From: Verrucomicrobiales bacterium
GTDB taxonomy: Bacteria; Verrucomicrobiota; Verrucomicrobiia; Limisphaerales; Palsa-1400
Reading direction: 5' to 3'
Assembly: GCA_028293405.1 (NCBI GenBank)
Contig: JAQGOW010000320.1
Location: 1 to 13,944, forward strand
DNA: 13,944 nucleotides
Position numbers and translations under genes: made by a program. Each line of letters starts with the position of its first letter. The first letter of the stretch is position 1. This document shows, piece by piece, positions 1-8,700 of this stretch. The notes under the pieces were generated by a model, which saw only the letters and a list, made by a program, of their open reading frames with translations, was not told the DNA's origin and did not search any database.

Positions 1-3000
1 CGACCGGCTTCTCGACCAACACCGCCCAGGAAAAAGCCGATTCCATCCATCAATATGTCTTGAGCCGCTATGCGACCAATGGTCCTCGTCCTGATTGGTT
101 GGTGCTGAACGAAATCTCCTCGAGCCAATGGCCTGCCAACGACATCTATCGGCAATGGACCACAAACGTCGTGCACATTCTTGCGACGAACTACGGCTAC
201 AACGTTATAATTTATGCGCCCTTCGCCAATCCCGGCACAGCGAACGCAGTCTACTGGCGCGCGATTGCGAATGACGGTTACATCGGTATCGAAAACTATC
301 TTAGTGGAACTGAAATCAAGGCGCAGAATTTCTCGGTGTCCTACTGTCAGGGCCAATACCAGAGCTCCGTCACCAGCTACACAGCCTGTGGTGTTGCAAA
401 ACCAAGGTTAATTTTGGGCGAACATTTCGCCTGCAACACCTACACAAATTCTGACGGCACCACCAACAGCTGGGGACGATCCGGAGTAAGTTACGACGAC
501 TGGGAAAAAGCAATGATCGCGCGCAATAAGGCCGCGCTAAACGTCGGTTTCTCCGGTTTTGCAACCTACGCCTGGGCAAAAAACGGCATGTTTGTCTCCG
601 ACCCCGAGCTGATTCATTTCGAAGATATTTACCGCACGAATTATCTACCGGCGACATTGTCGACCACGCCCGTCGCGCTCGTCGCAGCGCCTATAAGTTC
701 GACAAACGCCCTCGGCTCAACCGCAACGTTTTCAGTTACAGTTTCCGGGACAACCCCAATCAATTTCCAGTGGCAACACAACAGCGTAAATCTCGCCGAC
801 GGTGGAAACGTCGGCGGCGCACTTTCAAGTTCGCTTGTCGTCAGCGCGTTGCAGGCAAGCGACGGCGGCACCTACACCGTGTTGGTCGGCAACGCGACCG
901 GCAGTTTTCAAAGCAGCGCAACGCTCACGATGTTGTTGCCGCCTTCGGTGACGAGCCAACCCTCGGATAACGCCGTGTTGGCCGGCGGCACGGCTACGTT
1001 CTCAGTCGTCGTAAGCGGAACAGCACCGTTCACCTATCAATGGCGCAAAGCCGGTGTGCCGATTGCAAACGGCGGAAATATTTCCGGCGCATTGTCTCCA
1101 ACGCTGACAATTTCAAACGTGCAGAACAGTGATCTCGCAAGTTACAGCGTCTCCATCACGAACAACTACGGAAACACGACGAGTTCAAACGCGCTGCTTT
1201 CCATTCAAACTCCCATCAACATCACGACACAACCGGTCAGCCAAACGCGCAATTACGGAACCAACGTTGTGTTCTCGACCGCGGTGACCGGTGGCGCTCC
1301 GGTATATCAATGGCAGAAAAATTCAACCCCGCTCACCGACAGCGCCCATGTTGCCGGGTCGACGACGGCAAACCTCACAGTATCCAGTCTGACCACCGCC
1401 GATCAGGCGTCATACAACGTCATCGTTAGCAACCAGGTCAGCAGCGCGACCAGTTCGAGCGCGACGTTGACAATTTTGGATCCCGCAATTATTTCGCAAC
1501 CGCAAAGCACGAATGTCACCTACGGAAAAACTATTGTGCTCCAGGTCGGTGCAGCCGGTTCTCCGACACTCAACTATCAATGGCAGAAAAACTCCACAAA
1601 CCTCGCCAATGCCGGTTCCGTTTCCGGAGCGACAACGCCGTCGCTGACAATTAATCAGACCACCAATATCGATTCCGGCACCTACACAGTTCGCATCAGC
1701 AACGCTGTTTCAAATCTCACAAGCTCCCCAGCCATCGTCTCGGTTTTCCAAGCGCCGCCGACAATCAACACGCAACCGACGAGCCGGACTTCCAACGCTG
1801 GAACAATCGCAACGTTCACCGTCTCCGCCACCGGCCCAAGTCTCGCATACCAGTGGTACAAAGGCGCCGTGGCGTTGAACAATGCCAACAACATCAGCGG
1901 GGCAACCACCAGCGCCTTGAGTCTCGGCTCCGTTTTGCTCGCCGATGAAGGAACATATTCCGTCGTCATCACCAATCCTGTCGGCAGTGTGACCAGTTCG
2001 AACGCAACGTTGTCCGTCGTATTTCCAATGCCATACTATGAGCCGTTTGTGTATTTCAGCGGAGCGGTGCTCGGTGGCCAGACCAATGCAAATTTTCTGC
2101 TCTGGACCGAAGTAGGAACAAACGCGTCGGGTTCGTCGGTCACCGTTCAACCCGGCAATTTGAATTACGCGGGCTTACCAGCGTCGATCGGAAATGAAGT
2201 TCAGTTCGGAGGATCGGCAAGGAGCGCGCGCTTATCGCTTCCAACCGGAAGATCGGTGACGAACGGCACAATCTATTATTCGCACCTCTTCAAAGTCACA
2301 AACACCAACGGACTATCCACCTCAGGCGTGTTCATCTCTGGCTTCAATAATTCAACCGGTTCTCAAGGCACCACGCCAAGCGTCGTCGGCACTCGGCTTT
2401 ATCTGCGCGCTGTCGCTGGCGGTTACAACGTCGGCGTCGCGAAAAATGATTCAACGGCCGCTAACTGGGTTTGGGACCCGCGCACATTCACCACCGCCGA
2501 TACCTTATTGCTCGTGGGCAGCTACACATTCGGAACGGTTGCCAATACCACCGATGACGTCTGCAAACTGTGGGTGAACCCCTCGGCCTCCGAACTCGGC
2601 ACACCATCACCAACCTCAACTCCACTCACGGCGTCAGTCGGAAGCGATATCGCTTCCGACCAAATCGCCAGCTTCGTCGTTCTCCAAAGAAGCGCCGTCG
2701 AACCAACGGCGATGCTCATTGACGAACTACGCATCGACACGACTTGGGCCGGCGTGACCGGCAGTTCTGCACCAGTCATCCTGACTCAACCTGTGAGTCA
2801 GCAAGTAAACGCTGTCGCAAACGCTAACTTCAGTGTCGCTGCGGGCGGGAGCGCGCCTTTAAGTTACCAGTGGCGCAAGAACGGCGGCGCCATCAACGCC
2901 GCGACAAACTCAACTCTGACGCTGTCATCGGTCGGAGCTGCTGATGTCGCGAGTTACTCGGTCGCTGTCACCAATCTCGTGGGCACAACCACGAGCGCAG

Positions 3001-3974
3001 ATGCGATGCTGACTGTCTCCTTCCCCAGTCCTCAACTGTTGAGCATGATCGCGAACGGTGACGGAAGTTTCAGCCTCACGTGGAATGTGTCGTCAGGCGT
3101 CGCTTATAATTTCCAATTCGCAAACACGATTTCAAATTCGTCGTGGACAACTCTCGCAACCATTACACCAACCTCAAATTCACTCGTCACCACCGATGGC
3201 CCACTGACGAACGCCACCGGCTTCTACCGCCTTTCCTCCTCGCAAAACGTCAGCTCACAGGCCGGTTTTCTGCGCATCACCGCGCTTGGCAACTCCGACA
3301 CATTCGTCTCCGTCCCGTTCACGCAGCCATCCGGTGCTGACTGGACGCTCAACACCGTGTTCCCGAACAGCGCGGGTGTAAACGTTTCGCCAACTGTCGG
3401 CAATCGAAACACAGAAGTGCTCATGCCCGACGTCACCAGTCCCGGCATTAACTTAAGCTCGACGAAAATTTATTTCTTCAACAGCGGTTTGTGGAAACAA
3501 GTCGGCCAGGGCAGCGCCAATCACAACGACGACGTGCTGCCTCCGAACAGTTATTTCATCGTCCGACACAACGTCCCCACCAACACCGTGATCACAACAC
3601 TCGGCAACGTCGTCACGACCAACCTCCTCATCCCACTGCAAACACTCGCTACCAATCGGCAGGACAACTCTGTCGCGCTGATGCGGCCTGTGCCGGTCTC
3701 GCTCAACGATTCCGGGCTGATTTCGAGCGGCGCGTTTACGGCGAGTCCTCTGCCGGGCAGTCGCACCGATGAATTGCTCACATTCGACAACAGCGCAACC
3801 AACCGCAACAAATCCACGGCCGCAATTTACTATTTTTGGAACAGCGGGTGGCGGCAAGTCGGCGCGGGCAGTGCCGATGTCGGAACCAATCAACCTCTCG
3901 GCAACGGCACCGGCGTGATCATCCGCAAAGGCACAAACAACACCGCCCCCATCTGGACCAACTCACCGAATTGA
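1..3974 (+). CDS. Giant secreted multidomain protein with glycosidase-like segment, six Ig-like domains and TIGR02597-like C-terminus (5'-partial)
   Basis: The frame is open from the first bases (first full codon at position 3, reading TGFSTNTAQEK), so the real start lies upstream and the TTG at 60 is probably internal. At least 1323 residues are visible. Domain order: a glycosidase-like segment to about 650, with Glu residues in LNEIS and ILGEHF that could be TIM-barrel catalytic acids (inference); five Ig-like domains (666-2024); a beta-rich, LamG-like insert (about 2028-2759); a sixth Ig-like domain (2766-3020); a module ending GFYRLSS (3021-3245); and a duplicated C-terminal region (about 3297-3929) resembling TIGR02597, from memory. 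The Ig units keep the QW.K and D..(S/T)Y.V core but lack the disulfide cysteines, as in many bacterial Ig-like repeats. It is presumably exported, though any signal peptide is outside the window. Likely role: surface or extracellular carbohydrate binding or degradation. The coding assignment is certain; the function is tentative. Confidence 0.93.
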   Translation, partial: TGFSTNTAQEKADSIHQYVLSRYATNGPRPDWLVLNEISSSQWPANDIYRQWTTNVVHILATNYGYNVIIYAPFANPGTANAVYWRAIANDGYIGIENYLSGTEIKAQNFSVSYCQGQYQSSVTSYTACGVAKPRLILGEHFACNTYTNSDGTTNSWGRSGVSYDDWEKAMIARNKAALNVGFSGFATYAWAKNGMFVSDPELIHFEDIYRTNYLPATLSTTPVALVAAPISSTNALGSTATFSVTVSGTTPINFQWQHNSVNLADGGNVGGALSSSLVVSALQASDGGTYTVLVGNATGSFQSSATLTMLLPPSVTSQPSDNAVLAGGTATFSVVVSGTAPFTYQWRKAGVPIANGGNISGALSPTLTISNVQNSDLASYSVSITNNYGNTTSSNALLSIQTPINITTQPVSQTRNYGTNVVFSTAVTGGAPVYQWQKNSTPLTDSAHVAGSTTANLTVSSLTTADQASYNVIVSNQVSSATSSSATLTILDPAIISQPQSTNVTYGKTIVLQVGAAGSPTLNYQWQKNSTNLANAGSVSGATTPSLTINQTTNIDSGTYTVRISNAVSNLTSSPAIVSVFQAPPTINTQPTSRTSNAGTIATFTVSATGPSLAYQWYKGAVALNNANNISGATTSALSLGSVLLADEGTYSVVITNPVGSVTSSNATLSVVFPMPYYEPFVYFSGAVLGGQTNANFLLWTEVGTNASGSSVTVQPGNLNYAGLPASIGNEVQFGGSARSARLSLPTGRSVTNGTIYYSHLFKVTNTNGLSTSGVFISGFNNSTGSQGTTPSVVGTRLYLRAVAGGYNVGVAKNDSTAANWVWDPRTFTTADTLLLVGSYTFGTVANTTDDVCKLWVNPSASELGTPSPTSTPLTASVGSDIASDQIASFVVLQRSAVEPTAMLIDELRIDTTWAGVTGSSAPVILTQPVSQQVNAVANANFSVAAGGSAPLSYQWRKNGGAINAATNSTLTLSSVGAADVASYSVAVTNLVGTTTSADAMLTVSFPSPQLLSMIANGDGSFSLTWNVSSGVAYNFQFANTISNSSWTTLATITPTSNSLVTTDGPLTNATGFYRLSSSQNVSSQAGFLRITALGNSDTFVSVPFTQPSGADWTLNTVFPNSAGVNVSPTVGNRNTEVLMPDVTSPGINLSSTKIYFFNSGLWKQVGQGSANHNDDVLPPNSYFIVRHNVPTNTVITTLGNVVTTNLLIPLQTLATNRQDNSVALMRPVPVSLNDSGLISSGAFTASPLPGSRTDELLTFDNSATNRNKSTAAIYYFWNSGWRQVGAGSADVGTNQPLGNGTGVIIRKGTNNTAPIWTNSPN
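666..2024 (+). repeat. Five tandem Ig-like domain repeats, 270-bp period
   Basis: The conserved aromatic codon before Gln-Trp falls at 765, 1035, 1305, 1575 and 1848. The spacings are exactly 270, 270, 270 and 273 bp, so units 1-4 are in strict 90-codon register. A diverged sixth copy has its equivalent codon at 2865. Units 3 and 4 share a perfect 17-bp stretch, TATCAATGGCAGAAAAA, at 1305-1321 and 1575-1591. This points to expansion by in-frame duplication within the gene. Confidence 0.85.
3297..3929 (+). repeat. Internal duplication in the C-terminal domain
   Basis: Two related units of about 90-100 residues follow each other (roughly 3297-3575 and 3621-3929). The clearest match is YFFNSGLWKQVGQGSA (about 3471-3518) against IYYFWNSGWRQVGAGSA (about 3825-3875). 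Both are followed by a Pro/Gly-rich turn and then a hydrophobic strand with a basic tail (SYFIVRHN versus GVIIRKG). The pattern suggests a two-lobed beta domain. The resemblance to TIGR02597, a family I associate with Verrucomicrobia, is from memory. Confidence 0.6.
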
Positions 3975-4053
3975 TCAGTCGCCACACTCCCTTGTCGGAG
4001 TCAATAGAACACCCGATTGCAAACAGTCAGCCTTTTGTTACTGTGCCCTTTCA

Positions 4054-5565
4054 ATGCGAGCTATCGGGAAACTTTCTGTCGCGGTTGTGTTGGCCGCTTT
4101 TGCTCAATGCGCTCACGCGCAAACCAACACCTTCGCCTCCGACCCGCTGCTCGATCTCCTCATCAAGAAGGGCTACATCAGCGAGGGCGAAGCTAAAACC
4201 GTTCGCTCCGAAGCTGTCGCTGCGCAAACCAACAATACCGCGCTCTCCAAAACCAAGTGGAACATCGGTTTCGACAAAGGCGAGTTCTTTGGCGACGTCC
4301 GTTTGCGTTTCGAAGACCGCACCGTCCACACCCCGAACGGCTCCCGGTTCGAACTCGATCGTCTCCGCTACGCCGCCCGCATCGGTCTAAAAGCCGATTT
4401 GGCTGGCAATTTTTATTTCGGTCTCCGTCTCGAAACTGCCTCGAACCCGCGTTCATCGTGGGTCAATTTCGCCACCTCGACCAGCGGCGCGCCTTATTCC
4501 GGTCCGTTCGGTAAATCTTCATCGAGCATCAACGTTGGCCAATTGTTCATCGGCTATAAACCAAAGCCGTGGGTCGACATCACCTTGGGCAAAATGCCCA
4601 ACCCTCTCTATACCACGGCCATGGTTTGGGACGGCGATCTCAATCCCGAAGGAGCTGCTGAACGATTCAACTTCAAAGTTGGCCACGCTGAACTCTTCGC
4701 GACGTTTGGCCAATTCTATTATCAAGACGTCAACCCGACTCGTAGCGCCGCATTCCTCGTTCCTTCGCTGCCGGGCGGTTCAGATCAACCGTCGCCGTGG
4801 CTCTTTGCATGGCAACTTGGTGCAAATTATAAATTCAACGACGACGTCGCAGCAAAAGCGGCTGCGACCCTTTACAATTATTCAAGCCACGGCGGCCCGG
4901 CGCTGGCGGGCAGTTCAGTCTTAAATCCCGGTTTCAATGGAACGTTCGTCGGCGAAGGCTCGACCAATTTCAATGGCAGCAGCGGATTCCCGAGCGGACC
5001 GAGCGACGGGTTTGCCTTGAACCAAACCGGCATCAACGATCTGCTCATTCTCGAATTCCCGTTTGAGTTGAACTTCAAACTGTCGGACTATCACGCGCGC
5101 TTTTTCGGGGATGTCGCCGTGAACCTTCAAGGCGCAGATCGCGCTCGTGCTGCGGCGAGCGCTGCCCAGTCGATGAACCTAGCCTTGCCGTTACAGAAGA
5201 ACGACAACAAAGCCTATCAATTCGGATTCGCCCTCGCCAACGGCGACAACCTCAACACCGTCAACAATGCGAACAACCATCGTGGCGGATGGGAAGCGCG
5301 CGTTTATTGGCAACACGTTGAACAATACGCCCTGGACCCAAACCTTCTCGATTCGGACTTCTTCGAAGGTCGCGGCAACCTCGAAGGCATCTACGCTGCC
5401 GCCGCTTATAGCGTGACCGATAACATCATTGGCACAATCCGTTTCGGTCACGGCTGGCGCATCAATCCCGCTCTCGGCACCGGCGGCTCCAACCAGGATA
5501 TTCCCTACATCAATCCCATCCGCGACTACCAAATCATCCAGGCCGACCTGAGTTGCAAATTTTAG
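4054..5565 (+). CDS. Putative outer-membrane porin (Porin_5-like)
   Basis: This 503-residue protein probably forms a beta-barrel channel for small solutes in the outer membrane. Residues 1-22 are a clear signal peptide (basic start, hydrophobic VAVVLAAFA core, cleavage after AHA). A short helical stretch follows with DPLLDLLIKKGYISEGEAK, a pattern common before the barrel in putative porins of Bacteroidota and Verrucomicrobiota. The rest is alternating amphipathic strands rich in Tyr, Phe, Trp and Gly, for example the FFGDVRLRFEDR, YFGLRLETAS and VDITLGKMPNPLY regions. The chain ends LSCKF, and a terminal Phe fits recognition by the BAM assembly machine. The ATG at 4054 is chosen because the signal peptide begins there; no strong Shine-Dalgarno precedes it. 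It lies 79 bp after the giant secreted protein in the same direction. Assignment to Pfam PF16930 is from recalled resemblance. The substrate is unknown. Confidence 0.85.
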   Translation: MRAIGKLSVAVVLAAFAQCAHAQTNTFASDPLLDLLIKKGYISEGEAKTVRSEAVAAQTNNTALSKTKWNIGFDKGEFFGDVRLRFEDRTVHTPNGSRFELDRLRYAARIGLKADLAGNFYFGLRLETASNPRSSWVNFATSTSGAPYSGPFGKSSSSINVGQLFIGYKPKPWVDITLGKMPNPLYTTAMVWDGDLNPEGAAERFNFKVGHAELFATFGQFYYQDVNPTRSAAFLVPSLPGGSDQPSPWLFAWQLGANYKFNDDVAAKAAATLYNYSSHGGPALAGSSVLNPGFNGTFVGEGSTNFNGSSGFPSGPSDGFALNQTGINDLLILEFPFELNFKLSDYHARFFGDVAVNLQGADRARAAASAAQSMNLALPLQKNDNKAYQFGFALANGDNLNTVNNANNHRGGWEARVYWQHVEQYALDPNLLDSDFFEGRGNLEGIYAAAAYSVTDNIIGTIRFGHGWRINPALGTGGSNQDIPYINPIRDYQIIQADLSCKF

Positions 5566-5584
5566 GGCGACTGAAGCTTCATTG

Positions 5585-5611
5585 TTGACACGGTAGTAGC
5601 TAAACTATAAC
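5585..5611 (+). promoter_or_regulatory. Candidate sigma70-type promoter in the convergent spacer
   Basis: A perfect TTGACA (5585-5590) is followed by TATAAC (5606-5611), a five-of-six match to the -10 consensus, with a slightly short 15-bp spacer. It points right, into the decamer array and then antisense to the 3' end of the RND pump gene. No sense-strand ORF lies downstream, so if active it would make a non-coding or antisense RNA. Chance occurrence is possible. Confidence 0.3.
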
Positions 5612-5618
5612 TTCTTGC

Positions 5619-5637
5619 GTCAGCCGAAGGGGCTGGT
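5619..5637 (+). terminator. Small hairpin after the porin gene, weak terminator candidate
   Basis: CAGCC (5621-5625) pairs with GGCTG (5631-5635) around a 5-nt loop, and two G-T pairs extend the stem outward. A moderately T-rich stretch follows but no true poly-T run, so intrinsic termination of the porin transcript is only possible. The hairpin also lies just downstream of the candidate promoter at 5585. Confidence 0.25.
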
Positions 5638-5652
5638 CTGTTCTTTGAAAAG

Positions 5653-5713
5653 TTGTAGTAACTAAGTCGCAACCAGTAGCGACTTGTAGCTGATTGTAGT
5701 AACTTGTAGCAAC
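5653..5713. repeat. Array of 10-bp direct repeats, consensus TTGTAGYRAC
   Basis: Reading the + strand in decamers gives TTGTAGTAAC (5653), a degenerate 11-bp unit (5663-5673), CAGTAGCGAC (5674), TTGTAGCTGA (5684), TTGTAGTAAC (5694) and TTGTAGCAAC (5704). The last three TTGTAG cores are exactly 10 bp apart and the first is 31 bp before them, so the cores sit on about the same face of the helix. The array lies between the convergent porin and efflux genes and ends about 20 bp before the pump stop codon. Function is unknown; protein-binding sites or a slipped-strand microrepeat are both possible. Confidence 0.65.
5664..5685 (-). terminator. Perfect 7-bp hairpin downstream of the efflux operon
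   Basis: AAGTCGC (5664-5670) and GCGACTT (5679-5685) form a perfect stem around an 8-nt loop inside the decamer array. On the minus strand, downstream of the pump stop codon, it is followed after about 10 nt by CTTTTC, a weak U-tract. It could help end the efflux transcript. A second perfect inverted repeat, GTAGCAA (5706-5712) with TTGCTAC (5729-5735), overlaps the pump stop codon. Confidence 0.3.
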
Positions 5714-5731
5714 ATTCCCGCACATTTTTTG

Positions 5732-8700
5732 CTACTCGCTCGAAATCCGTCGTTCAAACCGACCCCAACGCAGCGCTAAGGTCGGTAATACGAGGAGGTT
5801 AAGCACCGTTGAGGTCAGTAATCCGCCAAGGATAACAATCGACATCGGCCCTTCAATCTCGCGACCCGCCTCGCCAGTTCCAATCGCCAAAGGCAACAGG
5901 CCGAGGGCGGTGACGAGCGCGGTCATGAGGATCGGGACCAGACGCTCGGTCGCTCCGCGCAGGGCGGCTTCGGGGCCCCAAGCCATACCTTCCTGGGTGA
6001 CGAGATGTTCGAAATGCGAGATCATCATGATTGAGTTGCGCATGGTGATGCCAAAGAGAGTGACCAGCCCAACCATTGATCCGAGCGAGAGCGAGCCTTT
6101 GCCGGTATCGCCGAGCACTCCAGTGAAAAATGCCGCTAGCACGCCGCCGACCAAGGCAAACGGGACGTTTGCCAGAACGAGCATCAGGTTGCGCCAGTTG
6201 CCGAAAATGACGGCAAGCAGAACGATGATTGCCACCGCCGCGATTAACGAGTGCAGCAGCAATTCACGTTGGGCTGCGGCTTGTTGTTGGGCTGCGCCCG
6301 AGTAAACGATGTATGCGCCCTTGGGGAGTTGAACCTGCACCGAAAGTTTTTGTTTCGCTTCTGCAACGAACGATGTGACATCGCGACCGCGCGTGTTGCA
6401 CGTAACCGTTTGGCGGCGGCGCGCGCCTTCATGCAAAATATTGTAGCGTCCGGCAGTCGTGTAAATCGAAGCAAGCTCGCGCAACGGCAGTCGCAATCCC
6501 GAATCGTTCTGCACCATAAACGATTCGATGTTGTGAATATTCTGGCGATCCTTCTGGCCGAGAATCACCGCAACATCAGTGACGCGATTGCCTTGGTAAA
6601 CCTGCCCAACGACGTTGCCTTGGAAGGCGAGTTCAATGGCATCGAGCACCTCGAGCGGACGAAAACCGAATTGAGTCAGTCGTTCTGGTTTGAGAGCAAC
6701 GGCAATGCGAGGGACACCGGGAGGCGATTGCACCTGCACGTCCGCCGCGCCGTTGATTCCTTGCAGGAGCGAGGCAATTTGGCGCGCTTTCTCGTCGGCG
6801 ACGTCGAGGTTTTCGCAGAAAAGATTTACCACGACCGACGCCGTTTCGCCGCTGACACTTTCACCGATGCGATCCCCGAGAAACGTTTGCACGCCGCTTT
6901 GCGCTCCAGGAAACTTCTCGACCAATTCTCGAATCTCCTTTTCCGCGGCTTCTTCATCTTCGCCGGTGACATCGGGTTTGAGTTCGACGTGAAATTCGCA
7001 TCGTTGCGGTCCCCACGTGTCTTCGCCCATTTCAGCGCGTCCGACCTGTTGTTCGACCGATTCGATTTTTTTGTTCTCGAGGAGTTCTTTCGAAACTTGG
7101 GCGCCGACCCGCAACATTTCCTGAAGCGACGTGCCCGGCACCATGGATAACTGCACAACGAAATGGCGCTCGCGAAATTCCGGCAGAAACTCGCCGCCGA
7201 AGAAGGGCAGGGTAGCGCAAGCGCCGATCACGAGAAGCGCGGCAACAGTGATGATGATCTTTGGCCAACGTGCGGCGGCGGAAAGCAAACTACGCTGGCG
7301 CGTCTTGAGCCAACTGATGTAGCGCGGTTCTTCGTGTGGTTTGATGCGCGAGAAAACCAGATAGCAAAGCGCAGGCGTAACCGTCAGAGCAACTGCCAAT
7401 GACGCCAAGGTAGCGAGAATAAACGCAACAGCGAGCGGCGCAAAGAAACGGCCTTGCAGACCGGTCATTGTCAGGACCGGCAGAAACACGAGCGCGACGA
7501 TGAACGTGGCATAGACAATCGCACTTCGCACTTCGAGTGATGCTTCGAGAATGACGGAGAAGACCGAACGCGGTGTTGGCAATGCGATGTTTTGACGCAG
7601 ACGTCGCAGAATATTCTCCACGTCAATAATCCCGTCATCGACGACGACGCCGATGGCGACCGCAAATCCGCCGAGTGTCATCGTGTTAATCGTCACGTCG
7701 AAATAGTTGAGGATGATGACGGCAGTGAGCAGCGAAAGCGGAATGGAGAGGAACGAAATGAGCGCGCTGCGAACGTCGAGCAGGAACAAAAACAGAATCA
7801 CTGCGACAAGCGCGCCGCCAAGCAGCAACGAGAACTGCACGTTGCGCAAACCGGTTTGAATGAAGTTCGCCGGTCGATGCAAGTGCGGAACGTATTGAAT
7901 GCCGTCGTTCGCAAAGAGCGGCTTCATTTCCTCGAGCGCCGATTCCAAAGCACGTGTGACTTCAAGCGTGTTCGCGCCGTACTGGCCCGAGACGGTCAGC
8001 AAAACGCCGGGCCTACCCATAATGAGCGAGTCGCCAAATTTCGGTTCGATGCCGTCGACGACATTCGCCACGTCTTTCAATCGGACGGTCTTGCCCTCGG
8101 AGTGCGCCACCGCAACTTCGCCCAAAGCCGCCGCATTGATGCTTTGCCCTTCGGTTTGCAGAACCACGCGTTGATTGGCGTTCTCGATGAACCCGGCACC
8201 GCGGACGCCCGTCGCGCTTTTTGCCGCGGTCAAAACGTCTTGAACGGTCAGATTGAAGGCGACGAGTCGGTCGGGCCGAACTTGAATTTGCAACTGCGCC
8301 GAGTCACCGCCGAATACAGAAACCTTGGCCACACCTGGAACAGCGAGCAGCCGAGGGCGCACGGTCCACTCGGCAAAGCTGTGTAACTCGACCGGTGAAA
8401 TGTTCGTCGAGATCAAACCGAACTTGAGGATGTCCATCGTCGACGACGTGAGCGGACTCATCTTCGGCGACTTCACTCCCGGCGGCAGTTCACCAGCGAG
8501 GGTCGTCAATTTTTCCGCGAGCATTTGGCGCGCGCGGAAAATGTCGGTGCCCTCTTTGAAAACAGCGGTGACAACGGATAATCCTTGAATTGATTCGGAC
8601 CGAATGTTCTGAAGATCACTGACACCGCTGAGAGCGCTTTCAACGGGCCGCGTGACAATGGCTTCGACCTGTTCCGGCGCCAGCCCTGGTGATTCCGTCT

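Noticed and set aside
60..62. TTG at 60 as the start of the giant protein
   Set aside because: The frame continues open to the window edge with the same style of sequence, so the gene is simply truncated.
3986..4001. ACTCC/GGAGT hairpin after the giant gene, considered as a terminator
   Set aside because: The stem is only 5 bp with a 6-nt loop and no T-run follows, so it is too weak to annotate.
3836..4390. + strand ORF bridging the end of the giant gene and the porin start
   Set aside because: Out of frame with both supported genes; Ser/Arg/Pro-rich low-quality translation.
6251..7150. Long + strand ORF (299 codons) opposite the pump gene
   Set aside because: Lies wholly antisense to a well-supported RND gene. 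Its translation is Arg/Asn/Phe-rich without domains, as expected from a codon-bias shadow.
7592..8386. Second long + strand ORF (264 codons) opposite the pump gene
   Set aside because: Also a shadow of the RND gene; the His/Arg/Asn-rich translation shows no family pattern.
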